In this document: one piece after another, positions 43,190 to 54,557 of the stretch
How the letters are laid out: each line of letters opens with the position of its first letter
Numbering within the stretch: position 1 is the stretch's first letter
DNA from: Massospora cicadina
Lineage: Eukaryota; Entomophthoromycota; Entomophthoromycetes; Entomophthorales; Entomophthoraceae
DNA length: 64,000 bases
Direction of reading: 5' to 3'
NCBI GenBank assembly: GCA_022478985.1
Contig: JAKSZP010004223.1
Location: forward strand, 1 to 64,000
The notes under the pieces: model-generated
What the model was told of the DNA's origin: nothing
The model's database searches: none
Seen by the model: only the letters and a program-made list of their open reading frames with translations
Program-made: the position numbers and the translations under genes

Positions 43190-43868
43190 TGTTGTATTTT
43201 TGGCTGGGAAAAACTCGCTGGTGCTTTTTTACAGCAAATCCAACAATATAATTTAGGGGCTTTTCTCACCACTTATATGAAAATAACAGAAACTACCAAA
43301 TACTAAAAAGGTTTAGTTTTAAAAATTTTTGTTAGGCGCCACATGGGGGTAAAAGAGAGCTCAATTAATAAGTCAATAGTAATATTTAAAATGTTGAGGC
43401 TTGAAGTCAGATACCTTAGTAAAATCTGAATTAGATAATATGAGCTGTCAACCTATCAGATCTCTAGAACCTACCTCATTTGGGAAGTATGGCTAATTGA
43501 GGGTTAGAGAAGAAAGGACAGGTCCATTAGGTAAAAATTTTACTAATTTGACCCAAGCAATGGGCTATAAAGTTTTTCACCTGGTTGGACACCATCTGCA
43601 CTTGTAAAAGGGGCCAGTTTCAGCGGTGTAACCTGTACTAAACTAGAAGAGGCCAGGGGAGGAGCCTCCGATGAACTCCACAAATTTGGCCAACAGTTTG
43701 GTGCAATCTGACCGACCAAACTCAATTTGTTTGCACAATCATTTATTAGAAGTGTTACACCAGTTTATGGGGTTCCACCGGGAATCAACCAGAGTCTTTT
43801 GGCTAATATTTTTATTATTTTCCTCCAAACCACTTTTATCAATACATCAGATTTGTAATTGTCTGACA
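43190..43868 (-). repeat. R2 5' LTR
   Basis: This 679-bp partner of 25011-25692 starts on the minus strand TGTCAGACAATTAC at 43868 and ends at TGTTGT (plus, 43190). The target duplication GGGTG follows at 43869. Confidence 0.92.
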
Positions 43869-43873
43869 GGGTG

Positions 43874-44650
43874 GCGTCCACGGATGCTAAAATCATCTCA
43901 TGCTGTTCTGGCGGGGGAGTGGACCATAATATTATCAATGTATGCTATGGTGCACATCAAATAGAGGTCATTCAGTAAATATTCAATGACTTTTAGAACA
44001 TGGAAGTGGCATTTTTGTGGCAAACAGAATGAACCTGAACTGTTATATTCTGTGGCGGGTATTAATTGCCATCATCCATTCTTGACCTTTCTTTACCCTG
44101 ACTTAGTGGAATGCATTCACCAGGTCTAGTTTTGAGAACGACCTGTAATTTGCAATTGCTTTTGATATGTCAGCCTTGAGTTGTAAAGGATAGGAGATAG
44201 CATGGTGATGAAGCTCAGGTGGCCGTAATCCACTCAAGGGCGTAAAGTATCATCCAGTTTTGGGGTGAACAACACTAGGTATGACACTGGCAAGGTTTTT
44301 TATTAGCCATCACTTAGCTGGCCTCTCTTAAATCCAGGTCTTTAGAACTTGATCTTCAGCAGCAGTGTATGGGTAAAACGGACAGTTGATCTTGATGAGA
44401 TCTACTGCTAGGAATAAATTCAAGTCAAACCCAGAACGGGCCAACAGAAACCTGCGCCATCGACATCAAAGATCTCCTTGTACAGCTCAAGGATGTGGGG
44501 AATTGCAGGAAGTTTGATATAGCTTCAGAAGGGGTTTACTCTACAGTTGCCGTGATAACATTGCCTTCCATCAGGGTGTGGATCAGGGGAATTTGTTTGT
44601 GTGGTAGAAGGAGGTGAAAGAGAGCTCTATTTGAGGTTAATGGACAATAA
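43874..44650 (-). pseudogene. R0 reverse transcriptase relic
   Basis: Reverse-strand text gives AYIDNIMVHSP near 43945-43910 (YIDD to YIDN), MPFGLKNAPA-like wording degraded near 44030, LVNAFHXVRVKKGQEWMMAI (44120-44040) and DYGHLSSSPCYLLSFTTQG (about 44230-44165), the region of CVDYRxLNxxT. It joins 25010 across R2. It is strongly decayed, consistent with R0 being the oldest layer. Confidence 0.8.
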
Positions 44651-44945
44651 TTTCTGATGTCACCATCCCACACCTAAGATCCTAGGGTAAATTAGGTCTG
44701 GGATCGCTATTGAATTATCTTGAAAGTGGTGTTTGTTGGCAAAGAAGTGCAGCGGCTCATGGATGGGGAGCATAATCATTGGTATGCGGGAGGCATCAAT
44801 GATGGGCGCCCCTGTGGTAGCCATTAGGTCTAGTGCCTGGGCCACCTTGAGGTAAATAAAATTCCCAGAGGCGCTGGTGTCCACTAAGGTGTTAAATGTC
44901 ACCCGTCTTGATCCTATTGGAATCTCTATGGTGAACATGAAGTAA
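44650..44945 (-). pseudogene. R0 aspartic protease
   Basis: The open segment 44938-44660 (92 codons) reads FTIEIPIGSRRVTFNTLVDT, SASGNFIYLKVAQALDL, and closes DLIYPRILGVGW. The active site is DTSA for DTGA. The same blocks occur in R2a (FEALVDTGAVGNFMS, FPVILGVGWW), which identifies R0 as a related chromovirus lineage. Confidence 0.88.
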
Positions 44946-47200
44946 GATAAATTATTTTAATGAAGCAATTAATGGCCATACGCCTGGTTTGATATATATG
45001 TCAGTGGCCAACTTGTCTTGGTTTTTGATTTCATCAGGAATGGGAGGGCATTATCACTGCATGGGCGTAGGACATAAGGGCTGATGTGGGGCCAGATGGG
45101 TCCATCAATGGGCGGACATGGTTGAGATTTTCGATGACCAGATTTAGGCGGCGTTCTTCATTGATTCATTTCATCATTTTGAGATGATAGGGGAACACCG
45201 TAGGAGCTATGTGTTAACTGGGATGAAAAGCATACCTGGGGGTCTATTTGGTATGTCACCTATGAGGTTCATTAGATTGTGCCCCTCAGGGTCATTCTGC
45301 GTCACCAGAATTTCAGGGGAGCTCTGCAGGATGTCATGACACCCTCTTGGACATGAAAATTGCTGGCCATCTCATGTGGGGTTTGATTGTGTGTTCTGGG
45401 TTGTGTGAGTTGGTGATACTAACTCAAATATTCCACTGAACTGGGGTTGTGCAGAGGCAAAGGGTGAGGGCGATTACTGGCAGTTCTTGGGGGTGGATCA
45501 TAGGGCGGTATGTGTCTTCTGGACTGAGATCCAGTGAGCCATTGGTGTTATGATCCAATTTCTCATCCTCACCTTAAATTCCTCCCCTTCCTATTCATTA
45601 TCATAAGCACGCCATCATTGTGGAATGCGGTGGTGGTCTACTAAACCAGTGTTAGGGGCTCGGTGGAGTCAGTTTTCTGTTGCATCTTTACCCAGGGTGT
45701 ACGCTCATTCCAGAATCTAAGGCCCATTATACCAAGCCACGTGTGAGCTTGCCCTATGGTTAAGGGAGGCTCATAAGGAAGCAATAAAACATCCTTTGGG
45801 AGCTGGTGGGAGCTGGTGATCTGTCAAAATGCTTTGATGTTGTCATTTAAACTAGGGGTGAGGGCCTGCCAGAGGAATAAGGAGTATATAAGCTGGGGTC
45901 CCATTGTTGGAATGGCCACCATTGATGAGACAACCATGAAGAGAGGGAGGAGGGGCCTCACCCAAGTAAGTATTCTGGTATAGAAACTGTGCGTGCTCAT
46001 GTTTTTGCATCTTCTTGTAGGGTATCAAGAGGGGCCAGCGATTATCTCTCCTCAGAGGTCTCCATATCGCCCGTTAGGGTGGCTATCAAGCGCAGTTCAG
46101 CTAGCACCCTCAGTACATTCTGGGCTATCTCGTCCTAGGGCAGGAGGTGGGTCCAACCACTGTCACATTGCAAGCTTGAGCGTTTAAAGGGGGGTCAATT
46201 GTGCTGCCTGGGTAGGAGCACTTTTTAATGACTCTGATGAGCGAAATCCATGAACAGCATGTCAGGAGGGTGCGCATGAGGCCATATAGACTTCTTTGGC
46301 TGTCAATTGGCCCACACTTAACAAGTCTCTGTCCATCAACATCACCACTGTATTAAGTGACTGAGTTAGTATGTCATGCATATGGCGTTCCAAGGAAATA
46401 ATCAGCTTCCATTGGTGATACTCCAATACCCATGATAGCATCCATAGCCCACAAGGTATCGACATTATGAGGATGCACAGATAGGATCCACTAGGGAAAA
46501 GGGTGCAGGAAATACTGATCAATAACATTAGCCTGATCTCGACTATTAAACTAGAATGGGCAATAATATTTCCCATGCCTCCCAGGGTGTGGGTGAACCA
46601 ATGGGCTCAGATGCAGGAGCCCTTGGCAATCGTCCTTACTTGGGTTCAGTATTATAATTGAACTGTTTTTACACCTTAAATTGAAAGAAGTTTGACAAAT
46701 CCCCTTTTTGAACTGCCAACAGCATTATGAGGGTTACGCTCTGTCATAGTAGTCTCATCAATTGGGGTTGGCCCCAGTAAGTCAGCTCAATTTGACCCAA
46801 TCAGAGTTTTTGGCAGGAATTGTTGCCCACATATCCTTGGGTGGTGAAAGCTAAGCCAGTTCCATAAGTATACCCCTTGGTTTCCTCTACTAAGTGAGGC
46901 CAGTGCCAAAATAAACAAGGAGATGGCAACCACTATTACAGAAAACAGGGAGTGGGTACCTTCCATTAATTATGGCGTTTTTGTTTGGAGAGTCAGGGTT
47001 TTTAAACTTATAAGATTTTAAAATTGGTCTGAATTAGATTGTCAAAAATTATTGTTTTATTAAAGGAAATTAAAAAAACCCATCACTCTACTGTAGGCAG
47101 AGCGCTGGGCTTATATAATGTATAAAAGTGGAAAGGGCTCACACATTAGTATGACATATGAACCACTGTTAAATATTCCCAAGAGTTCATAATATGCCAA
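44946..47200 (-). pseudogene. R0 gag region (decayed)
   Basis: By position between the protease and the 5' LTR on the minus strand this should be gag and leader. Reverse-strand text has only short open pieces (46576-46262) without a recognisable gag core or zinc knuckle. A GC-rich part at 45400-46150 and an AT-rich leader above 46600 can be told apart. I cannot place the primer-binding site or the inner LTR edge precisely. Confidence 0.4.
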
Positions 47201-47712
47201 TTATTTCATACAATTTGTCCAATGTTCATTGAGGTCTCCAGAACTGGATACAGCGGATGCCTCGCCCATCATTTTGACTTAAGAAATTTTTTTTGACTTT
47301 TGGGGCGTTGCAGTTTTTGCCCTTATGGTTTCACCCTCTCAAGATTCTCACATTGACGCGTCCAAGGGATTTTCAATTTATTTTCTCCAGAATTTTCCTT
47401 TCAATTAGGCATGGCAATTTCTCCCCTTCAGGATTTGATTGGAATCCAGCGGAAAGGGAGCGCATTTTTGGCATATGTCCCAATTTTGTAATATAATTTC
47501 GGTGAATTTCATGATAATAGGGGGTTTGGGGTGCATGCTGTCGTGGGGTTGGGACCAGCATATTCTGGGGGGAGCGGCGGCCACCCACTGCTCATCAATA
47601 GTGTGCCTCAGTTCTGCTATTTTCTAGCAGCAATGCTCTTGGGCATTTCTTTCTTAATTCAGAAGGGTGTACCTTCCTGTACAGCTTAATAGTGACGGCG
47701 GGGATCCTTACA
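47200..47712 (-). repeat. R0 5' LTR (inner edge approximate)
   Basis: This is the right-hand copy of the repeat at 1-474. On the minus strand it begins TGTAAGGATCCCCGC at 47712. The inner edge is uncertain because the left copy runs out of the window; homology is visible from about 47230. The five bases after the LTR are GACAT (47713-47717), the expected target duplication, but the left one lies outside. Confidence 0.75.
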
Positions 47713-48600
47713 GACATCCAGGACTTCATGTGGTAGATGCAAGCTCTCACTTGCCTATGGGTTGACAAAGCTCTCCTGGCCTTACTTTCCCATCAGGAGG
47801 ATAAGCGATCCTCCTTTAATCCCTCTGGTCAAAGCCCCTGACCCTGATTTCATGCCCTTTAGAGTACCTTTTAAAATCAGTGGTGATAGTCAAATCCTTC
47901 CACAAACTTCTTTACAGAACTCATAGTGAATGGCGAGGCTTTCCTTGACTCCAGAAGCTCAATCATTACTCTCATTTATTAAGATTAGACTATAAAAATT
48001 GGCCAATTGGTGTCCCATAGCCCAGCTCAATGTGGACCCCAAGCTTTTTACAAATCTTCTGCCAACCTTATCATTATATGGGTGTCACATCGCCTCAATC
48101 TTTTCATAACGGTTTTATTCTGGTAAGATCACTATGGGATAATTATAATGACCTCCACACGACTTTGACATCTGAAAAAATTAGGACAAATGACTTCATG
48201 ACTGCTCTAGTTTTTGGAAGAGCTTACAATTGGGTTTCTTGGAAATATATCAATGCTTCCCTAGCCTGCTGCCACCTCCCCCTTTAGCTTGGTGCTGGAC
48301 TTCAGCGCTCTACGGCAAACTCTACACCAGAGTCCTGGCACGAATGAGCTTTACAGATTTAGTAACAGTCAGACAAAGTTCCTGTAAGGGGTCCCCTGAT
48401 CCCAACCCTCTTTAACATCACCCTTGGCCTCCTATTGGCCTTCTTATAGGATAAACTAATGGAGATTCTGGTCTTAGGTAAGCCTCACCCATACCATGGC
48501 ATTTGTGAATGGCACTGTTATTGCATTTGGCTGTCCTGAGGATGTCACCCTATTTGCCTTGACCCTTGAGATACACTAAGTTGTCCAACGTTAAGATTAA
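47713..48600 (+). pseudogene. LINE reverse-transcriptase relic cut by R0
   Basis: Across frame changes the text follows non-LTR RT blocks: KAPDPDFMPFRVPFKISGD (47845-47905; family KAPGPDGxPxEFYK), LANWCPIAQLNVDPKLFTNL (47998-48060; NWRPISLLNVDYKI), FHNGFILVRSLWDNYNDLH (48105-48160; QxGFIPGRSIxDN), ALVFGRAYNWVSWKYINASL (48204-48262; EKAYDRVSWxFI), VRQSSCKGSPDPNPL (48370-48415; VRQGxPLSPLL). The catalytic FxDD has become FVNGT near 48510. It starts abruptly at the R0 LTR edge, so R0 inserted into this LINE. Confidence 0.8.
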
Positions 48601-49750
48601 CAGTTTTAAGAAAACAGGAGTACATATTAGCAGCCCCACCTTCCCCACCATTTGGTCTTGAACCCACATGTGGTACCTTCTGTAAACTTGATGTCATGAC
48701 CAACTACCAAAGAGTCACACTCAAAAGCAATGAGGATCCTATTTTTGAGGTTGTGGACTCCAGAATTGTTGAATGTACCAGTGGAATATAGCCCCAGGGT
48801 CAATCCATAATGGCCTTTGTAATTCTCTTGTTGAAAGTATGGTTCCTTGCGCACATCTGTCCATTTTAATATGTATTTTATATGTTTCTTAACTTACTCC
48901 TCCTCCATTGGATATGGGCTCAAACTATCCACCAAAGTCACTGTCTAAAATTAACCAACTCCTCAATGAAGTGACCTTGAGCTTCTTAATACCTGCTCCC
49001 TCTCCACCGCAAATTACCTGAATCTCCTATTACTTTTATATTCTGGGATGCGACCGCTATGCCCTATGAGCGCCCTTCCTTTGCCAAGATTTGTCAAAAT
49101 CATTTATCTTTCTAGAGGCTTTGCTGACCTCTTTTAGGGAGTGTCTCACAAACCACCTAAACCATTGTTTGTAACCCTCATATTCCTTAAATTGGAATCA
49201 TGCCCTCCTTGCCCTGGAAATAAGTAAGCGCAAATGTTCATTACGTCTTCCTATAAAGAATGGAAGGCTTTAGCTTCACCCTGCCACGTAATTTGTGCAC
49301 AATGAACATGTTACCACAATTTGACTCAACCCTCATGTCAGAACTCAAATTTACCTGAGCCTTCTTAAACTTCTTTCTCCCTCTATTATATTTGGCCTCA
49401 AGTGGCTCTTCAGGATGTGTACCACCCCATTCTGTCAGAAAAGGTGTCCAAAACATTAGGGTGGGTGTTCCACTGTTCATAATGGACAGAGGCTTAAAAT
49501 ATCCCTATATTCCAGAACATTTGATGCCCCCGCTGCTTAAAGCTATCGAGTCCCACCTCCATTAATTTATCTGTCCAGGTGTTACTAAATTCTCTCAAAA
49601 ACGTCTCCACAATCCTTTGAGCTTATCCCCAGTCTGTACACCTTATTCAATACCTGTTCTTTAAGAAGACCCTACCTGACTGTCACCAACTCCTTCAAGT
49701 CCTCCCCTATTTTGACTTGTAGGTATGAATCCTAACAAACATACTCAACC
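48601..49750 (+). pseudogene. Probable C-terminal part of the same LINE relic
   Basis: Weak plus-strand text such as YYFYILGCDRYAL (49030-49070) and a Lys/Trp-rich stretch resemble the region after RT in LINE ORF2. No zinc motif could be confirmed. The assignment rests mainly on continuity with 47713-48600. Confidence 0.35.
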
Positions 49751-50780
49751 ACTTTCAAATATATCTTTATATGGCTCTGAAGGTCTCTAATATTTTGCTG
49801 ATCCTCCACCAGCCAGTCTTTACTTAAGCACGCCTCTGGCTCACCTCATAACCTCCATTTATCAACATTACCTCCCTCTCAATTCTTTCATTTCAGTCTC
49901 TTAGGATCCTAAATGTAAATCAAAAAACATTGATTATTCCCTATAGGTTGAAACCATCTAGTACTAAAAAAGAGAAAAGTAAATAAATTGAGCATATAGA
50001 TTACCATGGAAATGACTCTTATGCAAATTGCCACCGCCAATAGCTGATGGCTATGAAGTAATGCCTCTATAAGCACTGAGGTCTAAACCAATTCCAAAGT
50101 CACAAGTCATTATAAACCCTGATCACCTCTGAGCATACTACTAGTACACTTGTTACAAAACTGCAAAGTTAATAATCCTTAGTAGATGTTTTAACTGTCC
50201 AGACATAATAGTCTCATCTTATGCCAGGCCAAAATTGTTGTTGGTTGCTAAGCTTACCAACAATACTTATAGTTCAAGTACCATCACCCCATTTGCCTAG
50301 ATATGTTTGTTACCCAATAATAAGGTTTTTAATATAGATGTTTTTTAAGCATATATGATTTTTGTTGGTGAACCCCCTCAAAGTAGCATTAATAGAGACC
50401 TCTACTTAGGACTTGACCAAAACTCAGCAAATGAAAGTTGAGAAACTATTAGCATTATATATGGTAAACTTTTTTTCTCTTTCAACTAGATTTTAAAATG
50501 TGAAAGGAGTCACCCACCATATTTTAAATAAGATGCACCTCCTGTATGAGCTCAACCTTACCTTTAAAAACAAATTTAAAAAATCATGGGTGGATGTGGA
50601 GTTCTAGAAACTGTTACATACTTAGCTACTGGTTCCATATCAAGTCTCTGGGACTCACCACGCTAGCTAGCCTGAAAGAAAGATGGTGAACATTGGGTTT
50701 AGTGGATATAAAAAGCTCAATTTAGTAACATGTAATAATTGATATTATTTACCTTGTACTAATACTATCTTCGTTTACTT
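49751..50780. other. AT-rich stretch without recognisable gene
   Basis: No open frame above 60 codons, no LTR pair and no tRNA-like motif were seen. It may be the lost 5' half of the gypsy relic that follows. Confidence 0.5.
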
Positions 50781-53010
50781 GCTGAGGCTCAAGCTATAAC
50801 CTAAGTGTAGCTTGCTAGTAGTTGCTGGTAGAATAAGCTGCATTGGAGGATCAGGACAGATATGCATTAATTGTTAATGAAAATACATTTGAATCAAATT
50901 GGATGCCTAAGGGTCTATGAAATGTTTCATCAACATTTTTAACGGGCAATGGATGGACTCTTAGGTGATCTAAATATTTCATCTGTTCTAGTATATTTAG
51001 ATGACATCCTAGTCTTTTCCAAGACTTTCAAAGGCCATTTTGTGCACCTGTAAGAAGTATTTACCCAACTTTGAAAAAGCTTCACTGAAACTTGAATCTG
51101 CAATTATTTCTCCTTCTAACTGTATATAGGGTTTATTGACAAAAAGTCACAAAACAAGGAATACAGCCTACCCCAGATAAGCTCATGACAATATAGAATG
51201 TGAGCCCCCACGCAATAAGATGATAATTCAAGTATACCTTATAATGGTGGGTTATCATCTCCAATTCATCCATAAGTTTACTGACCTGACAGAACCCCAG
51301 ATCTATATCTCGAAAAAGGGTCACCTATGAATGGAATCCTTGACAAAATCTATCCTTTGATTTACTTAGGATAGCCCTGATTATAAAACTAATCTAAATA
51401 CACCCCTGATCTAAGGTTATATTTTTCCTGTTTACTGATTCTAATGACATAGCATTGGGGCAATTTTAGCCCAGCATGATGAAAAGCAGGTGGATCACCC
51501 AGTAACATAATTCAGCAGGACATAATCAAGACATAACAGAATAATACTACATATGAACCTAAGTGTCTTGCTGTTCATTTTGCTTTAAACCACTTCTGCC
51601 CATATCTATATGATACTCATTTCACTGTAATTACTGACCATGCCTCCTTATTCTGGTTCTCACGAATGAAGGACCCAGATGATAGGTCATTAAAGATAGG
51701 CGCTATGACTTCAGATCTATTATTTTATCATCCGCCGACATAAATAAATTCATTAGAATGCTGATGGGCCATCTCAAATGCCATTCTTAGCCGTTCTCAT
51801 CACATATAAGCTTTGTATATGAGCTGGTTAGTAGGTCAGAGATATGGGAGTTGGAAAATTAAAATCAATTAAAAGTGAGATGGATGGCTAAGATTACAAA
51901 ACCCAAATTTAGATGCTCTTTAAATTAGGTTGATAGTCAATGGTTTATTATGTATGACCCACTTCTAAAACTAAATTCATTTTTGAAGGACAGGCTAATA
52001 TAGGACATGGAGCTGTTAGTAAGACTTATGATTGGGTACAAAAACAATGCTATTTGTTTTAAATGATTGAAACTATCCTGTAAGTTCTAAATTACTTCCC
52101 ATCATTTAAGTCAAGATCAGACAAGCCCAAAGTTTCAACATCAAGTAATAGCCCCCTTAGGACCTTTCAGTGTAGTAAAGCTTAATGTGGTAGGTCCTTA
52201 TCCTTGGACCATATTAACATAATTATATTTTCTTGGTAGTAAATCACCTAAAAAAATGGGTAAAGCTATCTAAGTGCTAGTAGTGACAGCAAAAGCTGTT
52301 GTTCTATTTCTTTTCCAATCTATCTATACTTAAAATGGATTTCCCAAGCTCTCAATCTTATATAATGGACTTAAATTTCACTATACAGATAGTACAAGAG
52401 TTTTTATCTAGTTAATACTACTCAAACGTATACTTCTTCTTGCAGCATCTTAACTAATGGGGAAGTGTAAAGTGATAATGGAACTTTAATGTCAATACTT
52501 AGGAAGATGTTTGTGACTAATCATGAGGTGGTATCATAACTTACCCAGTGCTCTGCTAGCTTATAGGGTGAGCTATCAATGCATTATCAATATTTCACCT
52601 TCTCAAGATCTTTAAGGAAGAGAACTCAGTTGCCAAGTAGCGTACAACCTCTGTTAATAAGGTAGTGCCTAATAGTATCAAGTTGACTATGTGTTTATTA
52701 GATGGTGAAATAATACAGTTACAAGCAGTTGTCACCAGTATAAAGTATTAACCCCACTTAGGAGACTACTCAATTAAGTGCATAACATCCTTAACTCCCT
52801 AATTATTTGGTAGGTAACCTTGTCTTGTTTTATCACCATTGACATGTTATATGCGACAAATTAGACACCCCTTGCCTAGACCTTATCATGTAATCACAAG
52901 GCAGAATCTAAATATGCCATAACTGATGTGACCTAGGCAACTTCAATAAACTGAGTCCATGGGAGAACTTTACGGGCTTATGTCCCCCTAAGACAGAATC
53001 CTGAGGGGGC
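50780..53010 (+). pseudogene. R3: heavily decayed gypsy pol
   Basis: RT text: LASSCWXNKLHW (50810-50845; family LASGYWQIEL), RYALIVNENTFESNWMPKGL (50850-50915), FXRAMDGLLGDLN (50935-50975), VLVYLDDILVFSKTFKGHF (50985-51045). RNase H: FLFTDSNDIALG (51427-51465), LAQHDEKQVDHPVT (51468-51510). Integrase: VVGPYPW (about 52188-52208) and LNGDLNFTI-like text at 52360. YLDD is intact by chance, but stops occur every few codons. Wording is closest to R1b and R2b. No LTR could be paired. Confidence 0.8.
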
Positions 53011-54090
53011 ACAGTCAAAAGTCATGATAAGGAAAAAATGGCTCCATCTATGACTGATTCAAAAGTCAGAAAATTATGGTGAATAGTGATTTACTCCAAC
53101 ATTACAAAATTGATTGGAATAGATAGCAGCTAACTTGCGTAAATTTGAAACAGATAAATCAAAGTGATTAAAGTTTTTAATTTGAATCACTTATTGAAAT
53201 ATTGCAATCAATTTAACAAAAGCATTATATTAGTTTCAGATTCTGAAACCCCGGCATACAAATCAGGTAATGCTATATCAAGGGAAGAAAAAAATGAAAC
53301 AAAAGGTAAAAGCAAGAAAAATAAGGGTTACCTTTTGAAAAGTTAAGTGTAAAGTTCCTGAGAAGGAGAACAATAGCTATTTGAAATGCCAATGAAGACA
53401 AAGAGCACAAGAGATAATCTTCTGTCAATACAATTAGAAAAAACACTTAATAAATTGACCATCCATATATTTTTATATAAAAGTCTTTTTATTTTATTTT
53501 AATTTAATACTTGTAGCACATTGCCAAATTTTAATCATGGATGACCTCCTGATAATCCTTCTTGATGTAATATTATATACTCTACTATTTAACCAATTAT
53601 CTAAAATAAGTGAGTTATTTCAAGAATTTAGCCAACTACAATTTAGATAATTTATAAAACCTAAAGTTTCCTTACCATCTTAACCAATGTAATATGCTAA
53701 CAATTGAATGTAGGGATTAAATGATAGTTTATTGGTTGGAAATACATGTAAAAAGCATTAAAACTTTTGTATTATACTCACTACCTAACATCTGATGATT
53801 ATACTTGAATTTTTTACCTTCACCTAATACTAAATTATAAGAGGGGTTACTTTTTAATAATACTAATAAACTTTTACATGGGTGATGGAGTATGGATGGT
53901 ATCATGCTAGGATTTACCTTTTAAGGTTAAGCTCCAGTCTGGTTGAGTCTCAATACCTTACCATGGAAAGGTGACTAAAATGGGGCTACACACCAATAGT
54001 AATTTAAAGCAGTAATTTGCACTGTAAAGTATAAAAGCTATCCAGGATACTTAGATTTATATTTATCAGGATTTTATTCTACATTTTAGC
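53011..54090. other. Possible R3 3' LTR and AT-rich flank
   Basis: A run CTGAGGGGGCACAG at about 53002-53015 resembles the gypsy polypurine tract before an LTR, so the R3 3' LTR may start near 53016. No second copy exists to confirm it. The rest to 54090 is AT-rich with no supportable gene; the 60-codon frame at 53164-53346 is Lys-rich low-complexity and unconvincing. Confidence 0.35.
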
Positions 54091-54557
54091 CTATGCGTGT
54101 TGAAAGCTACTGTGATGGGAGCTAGGTAGGGTAAGCTGGGGCCTTCACGTGGCGCAACTGAGGAAAGCTTGTGGAAACAAGAGTGAGTAGCCAACACCAG
54201 AACTCAGAGAGGCGCCCTGGAAAGGTCCAGTAGTGGCCTGGATGGGGAGTGGGATGGAAGCTAATGACTGTTACCCAACCTGTTCTTGTGGGTGCTTCCA
54301 CTCTCCTTTTGGGGGGAATATGGGCAGGAAGGGGGAGGCAAGAGTCAGGCATATCATCTGTCACACTACTTTCCTACGAGGTGGGGCGCTGCAAAAGCAG
54401 GTCTCAGCAACAAGGGTGGGGCAATCCTGATTGGCTGAGCTTTGGCTCACCTGTCTACAATAATCACCGCGGTTTTCTAGGTTGGCCTGAAACCTGGATA
54501 GAGGCCAGTAGCTTACGTGGGCTTACACTGGTGTAGCAAAAGGCGAGAGCACTCATG

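Larger units (their letters stand above)
25011..43868 (-). mobile_element. R2: Ty3/gypsy element with nested R2a/R2b
   Basis: The LTRs 25011-25692 and 43190-43868 are inverted relative to R1 and flanked by perfect GGGTG duplications (25006-25010, 43869-43873). Removing R2a leaves about 6.5 kb. Order on the minus strand: LTR, primer site, gag, protease, RT, RNase H, integrase, LTR. R2 belongs to the same family as R1. Removing it joins R0 RT in frame (LASVDATLQKAGLQAKPS). Confidence 0.92.

Noticed and set aside
47920..47985. Protease-like text IVNGEAFLDSRSSI on the plus strand
   Set aside because: An overlapping frame gives a continuous series of LINE RT blocks in order (PDPDFMPFRVPF, LANWCPIAQLNVD, NGFILVRSLWDN), which explains the region better.
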